Assembly (NCBI GenBank): GCA_022702545.1
Contig: JAHRBC010000008.1
Span: forward strand, 1,488,001 to 1,552,000
Reading direction: 5' to 3'
DNA from: Phycomyces nitens
Taxonomy: Eukaryota > Mucoromycota > Mucoromycetes > Mucorales > Phycomycetaceae
Length of the DNA: 64,000 nucleotides
Under the pieces are notes generated by a model, which ran no database searches, was not told the origin of the DNA, and saw nothing but the letters and a program-made list of their open reading frames with translations. Shown one piece after another: positions 22,757 through 34,110 of the stretch; positions within the stretch are counted from its first letter, which is position 1; each line of letters begins with the position of its first letter. The translations under genes were made by a program, and so were the position numbers.

Positions 22757-22787
22757 CAGGAACATAGTTTATTTTGCTTGTTTTATA
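22757..22787 (-). promoter_or_regulatory. Likely promoter of the C2 transposase
   Basis: TATAAAA on the minus strand at 22787-22781, about 68 bp before the ATG, followed by the AATAAACTATGTTCCTGAA block that also precedes the B transposase. Confidence 0.6.
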
Positions 22788-24273
22788 GTTCAGGAACCAT
22801 TTACATTACGTACATGCCGTTATTATAAATATTAACAAATTCACTTAATGATTGTATTTGGAAATTGACATTATTTCATTTTAAATATATGACTATATAC
22901 CAAGTAGTTGTTTTGTATATACATCTTTTAATAATATGATATCATGTCTATTTCTCCAACTCTTCATTAACCAAAGTACATCGTCATTAAAATATACTTT
23001 AACTAAATATATATTTCAAGTAGTCTCAGCTGCGCACTCTTGCCCATATTTGATAATTTATTTTCAACATCCCCAAGAATATTAATTTCGCGACCTTCAA
23101 AAGACAGAGAAAATATCGTAGTTGAATAATCAACAAAAATAAAGACATATTCTAATGTCCATCCAATAGAACTACCAAATATTCTTAACGCCGTCTAAAG
23201 TGAGCAATCAAGAAAAGGGCTAATCCAAGACCTATACTCCCCTCGTTTCAATTGATGTATTCAGAGTTGAAATCGGGTATTTTTTGCAGTGCAAAGAAAC
23301 GTGTATTTGTAGGTGTCACTAGATATAATATCCTATCAACTAAATTCTTATTTTGATCAAACAGAGAGATATTCGTGGATATTTGTGGCAGCCAAAGTTG
23401 AGGTCAAGGGCGTTGGTTGACATCCAGGCAAATAACAACAAGCCAAGGTGGGATGTCCATGCTCACTTTGACGAGAGTCCCAACAAGGAGCTGGTAGAAC
23501 GTCTACTGGCTTACCTTGGGCCAAATTTTGTTGGCTCACCCTTGAGAAGAAGCAACATTTGAGAGAAGGTCTACAGGAACTTCTGTAGCCGTCGTCAGGA
23601 GCAGATGAAGCCTTCTGAGAAGAAGGCAGTCTCCAACGCTCGTTCGAGAAGGGCAAACCATGAAAAAGATGTAGGTTGTATACTATTCAAACTAGAGACA
23701 AATATTAATGAATACATGTTGGATATTTGTTAGCATTTAAAACGTCGCATGGCTGCCTTTCTCGAACATAAGGAGGCCATTGAGCAGGTAATGGGGCAAG
23801 TCTGCTCTGGTCTGCTTCAGAAAGAAGCAATGTCTGAAGGAGAATCAGACAACGATACTTCAAAGACTCTTGGCAGGCGTCGGATCTCCGTTTATCGCCC
23901 AAGCTGGAGAAGCGATGAGGTAAATTATTCTGTAAACAATATATAATTATATGTATTAAGATAATATTTTTGAAATATTAACAAATGCTATTTAGTTCAA
24001 CTGGTTTATTGAAATCGTTGACTCATTCGTTTCTCTTGACTTGGGGATGAATGCTCATCAGATGCTGTCAAGAGAACTCACAGGAGTCAGAGACTTAGCA
24101 GTCCCTAGTGACTTGGCCACCCATCTGCCTCCTTGGGCCGTAAGAAATTAAATAAAAAACAATTGTTTTATTTTACTCTTGCTTACGTATTTAATCCCAA
24201 AGACATGTTTAAAGGCAATGAATGTTTTGTTTTGCTCTTTTTTAAAAGAAACAAGTATTTATTTATTAATGCT

Positions 24274-27200
24274 TTAAGCATACATCTTTTTTGGTAAAGG
24301 AATGACCAGCATCTTTACATTAACACCAGACACCAGCTCAGCAGTCACGACTTCCAAAAGAATACGATGTACTGGCAATATACAATGATAATTATCTGGA
24401 GAGAAACTTGGCAAGCAGACCTCAACTCCTTCATATTCACGCGTTCTACTTGGCATGTTGACAAACCATCTCACGACAGCAAAGACATGAGTGGAATTAT
24501 TTCCGATTGATGGCAGACCGAGCTTGTGAAGGAACAAGTACTGAATTTGTCCTGTGTATGCTCGTGGAGGATCACCGACTCTACCTAGGAAGAGTGCTTG
24601 AATGAAAGACCCACAGTCTACGGAACCATTTTTGCCTTTATACATCTGGCCAAGAAGATTGATGGATTTTATCTTTGTGATATGATTATCAACAAAGATA
24701 CCTGACGATGTTGCCTGATGATAGTGCTGAAGACTGGATATATCGTATGATAGCCGATAGTATTCCAACAACTGGAGATAATCAGTATCATCCATTACAA
24801 ATGGCTTTCTCACCAAGAGAGGGAAGGCAGAGGGAGGAAGGGGCTCATTTCCCTTTATCGGAAATTCAGGCTTTAAAGATGCACGCACAAATAGCTGAAG
24901 TATAAATGGCGTGTGTGAAAGAGGGGCAGAGGAGGAGGTGGCAGTTGTGGATGATGACGTGAGTTTTGACAGAAGAGGACGGAAAGGAGCTTGGTTTGGA
25001 CAGGAGAGAATTTTTTGTACGTAGTCGCCCTTGTACATGTCTTCAACAAAACTTTTCATGAACGTGGACTCAAATCCATCCCTTCTATTGGTGTCAATCT
25101 TCTTCAACAGGCCATTATACCTCTCAAACCCAAACAGCCAATAGCCATACACAGGTCTAAAATCACGAATGGTCTCGCGAAGATGGATGTGCAGGTGCAT
25201 GTTACAGGTGAGAGTGGGAGCAGGATACAATTCTTCACATTTCTGACAGAATCTTTCCAAATGGGTATGGGCATCGTCAAGGTCATCAAACGTGATTGTT
25301 GGTGTTGCAAGGAGATGGCAAGCATCAACAAAGTCGATCCAATTCTTGAACTTATCCAGAGGAAGAACGTCTCTGAGCAGCACAGGAGAATACACCAACA
25401 CCCAGGATTTCCATTCATCAGCCTTCATATATGGAAATCCTCTACTGATCTTCGTCTTCAAAATGGTGTAGTCAGTTGGCACCACCATCGATTCGGCCAT
25501 TACTTGCATAGAAGCCAGCTTCCTATCCATGATTAGACCACTAGTAGTCCACGTCTCAACCATCCTCTTGGCTGTACCCAAGAATAGGTTATGCATGGGA
25601 TCAATGATCGTTCCACGTACTAGATCAAAGTATCCAAGGCGATGCAGTTGCGACCATCGAACACCATTTTCGACCTCCAACTCATGCCTTTCTGAGGGCG
25701 TACTTGCACTCTTCCACACCTCAGCATGCAAACGGTTCTCCACACCACGACGACGACGCCACCCAGACTCATTAAACCCACGGAAGTCCACACTGCTTGT
25801 CCCAGGAAGATGAGAAAATTTGCGGCAACACTTGTAACAGGCGTTTGTGCTGTTATGGGACGTGAATCCACTTGTCTTTCTGGCTGCAGGGATGTCACAT
25901 GCTACCATGAACAAAGCTGCATGGACGGTTGCTCCAGAAATGCATTCAAAGGTTGGGATAGTCATTCCCACGTACAGTTGTTCCAACTCATCAACCAAAG
26001 GCTTGAGATAATGGTTAATCTCTTTGGACTTTGGCTCCTTTGGCCCAGGCATGAGTCCAACAAAGATAGTATTCTCTGCCTTAAACCGCTCCTCACGAGG
26101 CAAGTTGTTAACCACCAAGTAAATGGCCCCACAAGAGTATGTGACCCTGTCAAAGGGCTGGAACCAATCAATGTTCAACGTCAACATCAAAGAACGAGGA
26201 TGGGCAACAAAAGATTCACCACTGATGTCTTTCAACTCCTTCCACATAACACCGTCAAAGATGTTGCACATTGTATCCATGATCTTGAGCTCCTGATTCC
26301 AATGTTGAATGCTTGCTTCAAAATCAGGGCGAAGGAAAAGAATTTTCAAGGCATGCTTCAATGACTGGTATTGGAACACGTGCTTGGGAACCAATGCTCC
26401 AGACGATGTAACCTTGGTCAACTTGCAGTTGCAGGTCAGACGTGCACCAACTTTTGTGAAAACACAGTGAGGGGGGACAGACTGGTTTTCTTCATAAACT
26501 GCGTGGCAATCAGGACAGGCTACGAATCTCCTGATACCATTGGAAATCGCAGAATATCCTGTCATTCTTTGCAGACCAAGAAGACTGGATGGGAGCTGGA
26601 AATCCTGCTCGTAAATCGTCAAGAGTGTGTTGATGAACTCGATCAAGACAACAGCACCCTTGTTGACCACATAGCGGGATGCAAAGAGGACAACAAAAAC
26701 GGCAATAAACCTGTGCACAGGATTTTCAGGCATATTGGGGGTTGGGAAAGGGTCTATTTTAAAATCGAAAAAATTAATATTCAATTTTTTTCAGGCTTTT
26801 TTCTTTGCTGCTTTCTCTTTGCTTTTGGCTATTCAACACACACCTTCACTGTCAAATTCCTCAACTGCAATCTCAACTACATCTTTGCCTTCATCTTCTT
26901 CATCATTGCTTTCATCATCGCGTTCGCCATCAGCATTGGCCTCATTAGCAACTGAATCGCCCTCATCCAGCATTACATCGGCATCCCAAAAAGGTGAGTT
27001 GGTCTGACCGTCCAATACATCCGAGGGTCCAGACTGTTGAGTAGAAATAACCGCTTATAGAATATAATAGTTTCTTAGTCTCTACTTTTTTTCAAATAAA
27101 CTTTTCTTACATTGAATATCAATATCCATGTCTGCTTGAGTGTCTGTGTTTCATACCGCCGAAATTATTATACAATACATAAAAATAAACACTGAAATTA

Positions 27201-27354
27201 TCATACCCATCTCATTTGAGTTGCTCTGTTCAATTCTTGCTCTCTTGCTATGACGCTGAGCAGTTTGGCTTGCTACCAATGTGTAGCCTTGGCCATTGTT
27301 GTTGCATCTATTGCAATAGCACTTGGTGTTGTAAAAAGTATTTGAAGATGACAT
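24274..27354 (-). CDS. Tnp2-like CACTA transposase of element C
   Basis: Exons: 27207-27354 (CYCNRCNNNGQGY...QRH zinc motif), about 27111-27134, 26844-27033 (acidic) and 24274-26753. The large exon is fully open: CPDCHAVY, NIDWFQPFDR, STNACYKC, IDPMHNLFLGTAK, GFERYNGLLKK, GSFIQALF and ILPVHRILLEV. Summing the exons leaves one extra base. Compared with element A, exon 3 has GGACCC where A has GGTCC, so a one-base insertion near 27026 may break the frame between the zinc motif and the body. If translation starts at MPENPV in the large exon, the catalytic part is unaffected. The triad residues are present. Confidence 0.82.
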
Positions 27355-27598
27355 TGTGTTTGTATTTATAATGTTAAAACAAAAAGGAAACGAGTGTTAC
27401 ATATACTTTATTTATTATTATTTTATAGTGGTAAAAAAGCAATGTTGTTTTATTCTTTTTAATCAAGCCAATGGGGTCAAGCAAAAGAACATTTTTAATC
27501 AGAACACAAAAAAAGGTGTTGAGCTGCAAATTTGCCCTAATTTTTCTCAGGTAGACAGCTTTGCCCACACATGAGTATTCAGACCCGTTTTTCCAGTG

Positions 27599-28110
27599 TA
27601 ACCCAATTGACTATATCATCAACCTGCTCCCTCACCGAAAGCCTACCACCACCAAGCTCAACTCGTTCTGGAACTTCACCTGGCCTGTCCTGTGTTGTCT
27701 CCTTTTCGATATTGACAAGATCTGCCTTCCTGACGTCGTAATGACTGATGGTAAAGAACGTGAGCATGGCAAACTCTTCCTCAACTGGCTCCCAAAGTGA
27801 GACTGGCCACCTCTTTCACCCTCTGCTCCCCTCTCCTCCTCTGCCTCCGTTAGCTTAGATTTCCTTTTTTCTTTTCTTTTCCCCTTTTTATTTTTATTTT
27901 AATTTTATGTTCTGCATGAATTTTCTGCTGTTACACCACCTTCCCCACATTTTCGTTCCCCTTAGCTTAGTCTCCTTCCCCCAGTTTTTCCCTTTTTCAC
28001 CTAGGGTTTTTTTCATTTCTTCTCATTTTTCTTGTACTCTTAAAGGCGGGCAATAGCACTAGAGTGCGTGTGCCCACTAGCCTTCCAAATAAACTTTTTA
28101 CTTACTTACA
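27599..28110 (+). pseudogene. LINE1 third segment: ORF2 end and 3' UTR
   Basis: After removal of C the frame goes from STVLPN to PIDYIINLLPHRKP and ends LFLNWLPK at 27798-27800. The 3' UTR contains a GCACTAGAGTGCGTGTGC hairpin-like block, AATAAA at 28090-28095, and ends in TTACTTACTTAC. Non-LTR elements of several clades end in short tandem repeats rather than poly(A), so I place the LINE1 3' end near 28110. Confidence 0.85.
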
Positions 28111-28302
28111 CCAAGAAACCAACACACACTTCTTCCATGTAAAAATCAATTTTCTGGATTCAAACCCCAATAACATACTTCTTTAGCCCATACCTCTTTA
28201 ACTAGTCTATCAACCCTATTGTTTTTTGCAGCAGGCTTGATCGTCATTGTCTTTTATACATCCTCTCCAATTTTCATCCAATTCCGATAACTTTTTGCCA
28301 CA
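28111..28302. other. Junction between LINE1 3' end and LINE2 ORF1
   Basis: No gene. It may be the LINE2 5' UTR, since LINE2 starts in the same orientation right after the LINE1 TTAC repeats. The exact start of LINE2 cannot be set without another copy. Confidence 0.4.
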
Positions 28303-29205
28303 TTGTCTACATTGCCATCCTCAAGATCTTTGCATCTGTCCCATAATCGCTCCCGATTGTTAGCATCTCCAACACCATCTTGGTTGCCCGTACCTGTATG
28401 CTCAACTTCTGCTCTCTCTGCCTTTTCTGCAAGTGTTTCTGGCCTCCTACCCTCCACTTCGCATTTTTTTGTCCCTGTTTCAGAGCTATCATTTGTTTCT
28501 CCCCCCCCTCCCATTTTCCCAGAAAATTTTTTCTCCCCTCCTCCTCTGATGATTGGCTCTCAGAAATCTGTTCCCCGCCCCTCTAATGGTACTTCTCCCA
28601 CCACCATCCTCCTCTCTGGCCTCAAGGCAGACTTTGTCAAGTTTTGCCCAGTCCTGACCTGTTCCCGTTGCCAGAATACTGGCAAAATGGTCTCCAATGG
28701 GTCTGCAACCTCAACTGGCAGCCCCCAGTTCAAGTGCTGCTGTGGCGCGCACTACAATACCTCCTCAATGCAGGCCCTCATTAATGGGGTCCAGCATAAG
28801 ATCCCTGAGGTCCTTGCCTCTAGCCGCCCTTCCTCCCCTGCTGTCCCTGTCCAGGACGATTCTGTCACTATGGACGATGTCGTGGAGATCCTGGACAACG
28901 ATGTCCCCCCTCCCCAAGCCCTTCCCCCTCCCACCCAAGACCTCTGGACCCTGGTCCCACTGCAAAAATACCCCCGATTCCCATATGTGTAGTTGATACA
29001 GTTGGTATGGGATATAAAGGTCAATTTTCTAGCTCAGGCCATTTTTTGTGAGTTAAGAGAAAAAACCATATTTTTGATAGATTTTATTGGTTGTAGAGAA
29101 TAGTGTAGCATGAAAAATAAATATTAAACTCAAATCATATCAAATAAACTGTACCTGAGTATATCTTCTTTACTGTTAAACCAAAACATTTTAAATTATT
29201 TACCA

Positions 29206-29236
29206 GGAGCTTACGCTCCTTCCCCGCTTACGCGGG
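29206..29236. repeat. Two adjacent stem-loops with TTAC loops in D
   Basis: GGAGC-TTAC-GCTCC at 29206-29219 and CCCGC-TTAC-GCGGG at 29223-29236. Two different perfect 5-bp stems with the same loop, four bases apart, immediately before the direct-repeat array. Confidence 0.75.
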
Positions 29237-29245
29237 CACCACACC

Positions 29246-29530
29246 GGTTGGGCTCAGTCGTTGACTTCGCAAGTAATACATTTACTGGTTTGGCTCAGTC
29301 GTAGACTTCGCATTTTATATGTTTCTACTGGTTTGGCTCAGTCGTAGACTTCGCAGTTTAAATGTTTCGACCGGTTTGGCTCAGTCGTAGACTTCGCAAC
29401 TTATATGTTTCTACTGCTTAGGCTCAGTCGTAGACTTCGCAAATAATAGGTTTACTGGTTTGGCTCAGTCGTTGACTTCGCAACTTATATGTTTCTATTG
29501 GCTGGGCTCAGTCGTTGACTTCGCAAATAA
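29246..29530. repeat. Subterminal direct repeats of D, GGCTCAGTCGTNGACTTCGC x7
   Basis: Seven copies of the 20-mer separated by variable AT-rich spacers, period about 43 bp. The core is better conserved than the spacers. The location 0.3-0.6 kb from the left terminus suggests protein binding sites for transposition. Two copies of AGCTAAGTCATGTGATTTAGC-like sequence follow at about 29561 and 29643. Confidence 0.85.
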
Positions 29531-29696
29531 TAGGTTTACTGGTAAAAAGATTTGAGATGCAGCTAAGTCATGTGATTTAGCAAAAGTACTGATTTTAAGA
29601 GAAAGAAGGGTGTATTTTTGCAGTGAAAATAAGTTTAAGTTCAGCTAAGTCATGTGATTTAGCTGACCCACCGATTTTAAATATATAGATTAAACA

Positions 29697-32600
29697 ATGG
29701 CTCCTATCCGTAAATCTACAAGAACAAAAGAATGCAGATGTTCTATTTGCAAGAACAAAGAGGGAGGATTTGATTTTCTCACAGCTCAAACATTTAAGCA
29801 TCATATGTTTAAAGAAGATGCCAAAAACAGTTTTTTTGGTGGTAGATGTAAGATATATTTTATATTTGGATTTGTAAATTATTTAATTAATAATAAATAT
29901 GTTTTTGAATTAAATAGCAATGGAAATTGTTGATGATGAAGAGCAATACTTTGAGGCCGTAGACAATGTAGAGGCCATGCATTTTGAGTCTGGTGGTAAG
30001 GATTTTTTAAAATTTTATTGTTTTTTTATTAAACCAATGTTGTTACACTTGGGCAGACTTGGAAAACGATATTGAAGGACATGAGGGGTACAAGAACCCA
30101 TTAGAAACCTACCTCTTTCTGAATCTGACGCCATTTTTGGTGCAGAGGATGAATGCAGCTCGTTTGGTGACTCTGACTCTGACTCTGATAACGAAAGTGA
30201 AGATGAGATGCTTGATAATGAAGGTTTGTGTAGTACCTGAAATGCTAATCCACCCATCTATATAGATTGTATATTAATGAGGTGTTTTGTGTTGATATTT
30301 TTCAGAATTCAACTCAGAATTGAGTTTCATTCATGGCTTTGTGGTCAAGGCTCTTGCCCTGTTCATTTCCTTTTACGTTGTCAATGAAGGCGCAATTATC
30401 TTGATTGCAATCGTAAACAAGATCTTGGATTTTTTGGCGATTCTTTCCGAGTCCCATCAAGTGTCTCTGGTCTAAAAAGCATGGCAGGAATGGATACATT
30501 GACAAAGGGCATCAAGAAATATGTTGCATGTGGTGAATGCCACAGTATTTATGAGAACGATGGTGCACCTCTTTTCTGTACCTTTGACAAGTTTGGAAAT
30601 AGCGCCTTGTGTGGCCATAGCTTGTTCAAGTCCAGTTCGTCCACAATCCCAAAGAAGTCGTATGTGTACCAGTCAATCAAACACTCTCTGCAAACTCTCT
30701 TTTCTCGGCCCGATTTCAAAACCCAAATCAACTCTTGGAATCGTGGTCCCAAAGTGGAAAAGACGATGTTTGATGTGTATGATGGTGCGATGTGGAACAG
30801 TGTTAAAGACATCAATGGCAACCTCTTTGTTGATGACAGCCGCTCTCTAATGTTGACACTGAATATTGACTGGTTCCAGCCATTTGATGGTGTCTCATAT
30901 TTGTGTGGTGCCATTTACTTGGCAGTAAACAATCTTCCTCGCGATGTCAGGTTTAAAAGGAGAACGTCATCCTCGTTGGATTAATGCCAGGCCCCAAAGA
31001 AGCAAAGACGTCTGAAATCAATAACTATCTTAGACCTCTTGTTGATGAATTGGAAGAACTGTACCAGGGAATTATACTCAAGACCCACCAATGTCCATCT
31101 GGTGTGAGAATCCGCGCTGCTCTCTTTGTTGTTGCTTGTGACATCCCTGCCGCAAGAAAAGTATGTGGGTTCACATCCCATACAAGCACAAACGCCTGTC
31201 ATAAATGCAATCGTCAGTTCACTCGGTTAGCTGGCACAAGCTCTGTTGATTATTCTGGATTTGACTTCTCAAAGTGGCTCCTTCGCACTAGAGATGATAA
31301 TCGTAAGGATGCTGAGGTCTGGAGAAATGCAGCCACTCAAACTGAGAGGCAGCGCCTTGAAGTTGCCAGTGGTGTTCGCTGGTCCGAACTGCATCATCTC
31401 CAGTACTTTGACGTTGTCCGCTGCACGATCATCAATCCAATGCATAATCTTTTCTTAGGCACTGCCAAGAGGATGATGGAGAGATGGGTTGCAGATGGAG
31501 TAATCAACGATAAGAGTTTTGTTGCCATGCAGAAGATGGTAGAGAAGATGGTGTTGCCTGCAGACTACACAACATTAAGGACGAAGATTGGAAAGGGATT
31601 CCCCTTTATGAAAGCTGATGAGTGGAAATCGTGGTGCTTGGTGTACTCTCCCGTGGTGTTAAAAAACGTGCTGCCAATGCCAAAATTCAAGAACTGGATG
31701 TTTTTTGTCAATGCTTGCCATTGTCTGACAAAGCCAAGTATCTCTGAGGACGATATTGAGGAAGCGCATCATAATCTAGAGCAGTTTGGTAAAGGTTGTG
31801 AGCAACTGTATGAGCCTGACCTCCTCTCTCCAAACATGCACCTACATCTTCACCTTTGTGAAACCATTCTGGACTTTGGGCCAGTTTACAGTTACTGGCT
31901 TTTTGGTTTCGAGAGGTACAATAGTATACTCAAGAACATCAACACCAACAGGAGAAGTGGTTTTGAGGCCACGTATATGAGAAGTTTCATTGAGGATACA
32001 AGAAAGGGAGATTTTGTTCGCGGTTTCCTAGACACACCAAGTGGACAATACTTCTCAGACGTATTTAGCAAGTTGACCATCCATCAAGACATCACCTCAA
32101 CCCAAATTCCATACCTTGATTTGTCTGCCTTCTCATTGCCAGAATTCCTTGAATTTGCAGAGAACCCATTGTTAACAGTCCACGGTAACGAGCCTTTGCC
32201 ACCATCAACTCTGCCATTGAAAAAGAAACCAATGAGCATAATGCCTAGACTGGAATACAATTGTCTAGTGGAGTATTACCAGGTTGTCCATGGGGACAAA
32301 AACATTAACAGCTGCAAAGACACCATGGCCTCGACTGCTTTTGTCAATGACTGGATTGAAATGCTTGCGTCAATCAACATCATGGGCCAAATATTCAAAG
32401 GAAGGAGTGGTAAACGTCGAAATGGGTCATACATCCAAGCATTATTTGTTGAGGAAAAGACCGAGGCAGTGTACGCGTATGTTGGAGAGATTCAGTATCT
32501 ATTTGTTCACACATTTAGTCCTGCTGTTTCTTCTTCGCATTGTGGAAATGCCTACGACAGTCAACACACTTTTGCTTTTGTAAATTGGTTCAAGACCACA

Positions 32601-32783
32601 TCAGACACCACCAGAGAGGCTGAAGGAATTGAGGTTCACAAGGATGAATTTTCGGCTCTTGACTTTCAAAGCATTCTTCCTGTCCATCGGATTCTCCTGC
32701 CTGTTGCAATTGTAGATTATAAATCTAGTAGTAACATTAACAAAAAACTAGTTGTCCCTTTGCCTAGAAAGGTTTCCGCCTAA
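29697..32783 (+). pseudogene. Tnp2-like CACTA transposase of D, inactivated
   Basis: Exon 1 starts at 29697 with CRCSICKNKEGGF...FKHH. Acidic exons follow, and the large exon starts near 30306. Lesions: a T-run near 30428-30433 one base short (frame lost before SFRVPSSVSGL), an A-run near 30954 one base short (frame lost between RFK and ENVILVGLMPGPKE), and a probable frame problem in the acidic exon near 30090. The second catalytic motif reads INPMHNLFLG, with AAT at 31434-31436 in place of the GAT found in every other copy. FGFERYNSILKN and the C-terminal blocks are present. The Asp to Asn change would abolish catalysis if the triad assignment is right. The homopolymer indels might be assembly errors; the substitution is less likely to be. 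Confidence 0.88.
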
Positions 32784-32878
32784 ATATATTTATCTTACCT
32801 CTCTTGTTCTTAATCATAACTTCATAGTTTGTTTTGCGAATCATGTGTTTAAAAAGTAAAAAAGACAAAAACAAAGAT

Positions 32879-34110
32879 TTATTCATTTTTGAATACCCAG
32901 GCAGGCAAATTCAAAGTCAGGTGACTTGGGGCAGGAATCTCCTTGATCGTTTTTTGCTGTCTGGGCATTCTTGTCTTTGTCTTTGTTGATGACCGTCTCA
33001 GGTCATCCTCTCTTGCAAGATGGTCAATGACCTCCAGAAGCCGGTTCAACTATATTAAATTTATCAGTCTTTTCTCATCAATCAGCACATCACTTTACGA
33101 AATATTAATTACCTCATCGCTTCTCCAACTGGGACGAGCAACACAGAGAACACGCATGCTAATACCAGGCGCAATGTCTTCCATATCTGATTCACCATCA
33201 GACATCACATCCTTCTGGAGGACATGGAGATAGGCCATCTCATCAGGGTTTTCAGGCTTATGGCCCATCTCCTCATTGATTGCCCTCCAGTGACGTTTGT
33301 AGGCCTCCACCCTGTGCAAGTGGATCTATAAAAATTTTCAGATTAAATTAAAAATATCAAATCGTCTTTATACTAACCTCGATGAGCCTGGTATTAGCCC
33401 GAACCTTTCTCTTCTTGGCAGAAGCTTGCTCTTCACTCATGTTTGAAGTGAGATGGTAGTACTTGTAATTGTTTTTAATTTTTTGCACTACCATGCCAGG
33501 CCAAAAACCAGCAGCACGAGGCTGCGAGAGAATGTAGTCTCTCAAGTAGTTGATGACCCTGAAATTGTCTGGGTGATTAATCTTCTTGTCCTTATTCCAT
33601 TTCTGTTTGCCTTCATTCTCGGCAATCAGAGCAGGATCATTAGACGTGAAGTTCTTCTTCCACATCTTCTCATTAATGAATTCCTAGATATAATTTATTA
33701 GAAAATATTTTTTAACAAAATAATAATAATATTCATACCAAGACAATCGCACTCATATCACTGGTACCAAGTGAGCTGGAGGGGCCAACAGAAGGAGCCA
33801 TTCCAACGGGACCAGCTTGGCCAAGAGGGAGCTGGCTCTGGACACCACTGGCATGGGCTTCCATGAACGTACTCATGGTCTGGTTGGTCTTGCCAGCGAT
33901 GTCATAGACCATTCCCATTCTGGACTTGAGGAACCTCAAGTCTTCAAGGACAGTGGCCATTTCTGTCTGTCCTTGACTACTTTCCTCACTGCGACTGGGG
34001 GCCCTTGGAAGGATTTCACGCTGGCTAATACGGCCAGCAGCAACACGGTGAATGGGAGCAGTTGGGTTTGCTCTGGCTTTGCGTCCTGAGTTTCTCTGAT
34101 TTGAAGACAT
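32879..34110 (-). CDS. Gene 2 of element D, intact
   Basis: Exons 33739-34110 (372 nt), 33378-33683 (306 nt), 33113-33325 (213 nt) and 32879-33049 (171 nt), total 1062 nt, 353 aa, phase 0 throughout. The N-terminus, MSSNQRNSGRKARANP, is basic, followed by a predicted coiled coil (EMATVLEDLRFLKSRMGMVY). Exon 2 contains the basic run SAKKRKVRANTR. Exon 3 ends MSDGESDMED and ARPSWRSDE. Exon 4 ends NLPAWVFKNE, the element-wide C-terminal motif. Intact although the neighbouring transposase is dead, so the element might still move if supplied with transposase in trans. Confidence 0.85.

Larger units (their letters stand above)
16732..23291. mobile_element. CACTA element C2, complete, nested in gene 2 of C
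   Basis: Left end CACTGGAAAAAGTATACGAT; inverted right end CACTGCAAAAAATACCCGAT (about 19 of 24 positions alike). The target duplication CAA is at 16729-16731 and 23292-23294. Length 6560 bp. It carries an intact gene 2 (+) and an intact transposase (-), so it is the best autonomous candidate in the window together with B and H. Confidence 0.92.
16476..24151 (+). pseudogene. Gene 2 of element C, split by element C2
   Basis: Exon 1 starts at 16476 (MSNQRRNIAPRP) and is cut at codon 85 by C2. It resumes at 23295 and ends at 23308 before GTAGGT. Exons 2-4 are 23365-23670 (306 nt), 23734-23919 (186 nt) and 23996-24151 (156 nt). Conserved blocks: LWQPKLRSR, NNNKPRWD, SPNKELVERLLAYLGPNF, SRRAN, MSEGESD...YRPSWRSDE and LPPWAVRN. 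A TGA at 23560-23562 in exon 2 is a second lesion. Without C2 the exons keep phase 0. Homologous to gene 2 of F1 and F2, more distantly to those of B, C2 and D. Confidence 0.85.
14538..27598. mobile_element. CACTA element C, complete, inserted in LINE1 ORF2
   Basis: Left end CACTGGAAAAATGGGTTTGA at 14538; the right end is the inverted complement of CACTGGAAAAACGGGTCTGA, ending 27598. Both arms share TGAATACTCATGTGT next to the ends. The target duplication TAA is at 14535-14537 and 27599-27601. Length 13061 bp, or about 6.5 kb without the nested C2. It holds a decayed gene 3 (-), a broken gene 2 (+) and a transposase (-). Confidence 0.95.

Noticed and set aside
29246..29530. CRISPR-like direct repeats with spacers
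   Set aside because: Eukaryotic context, spacers are AT-rich and similar to one another, no cas genes, and the array lies in the arm of a CACTA element.
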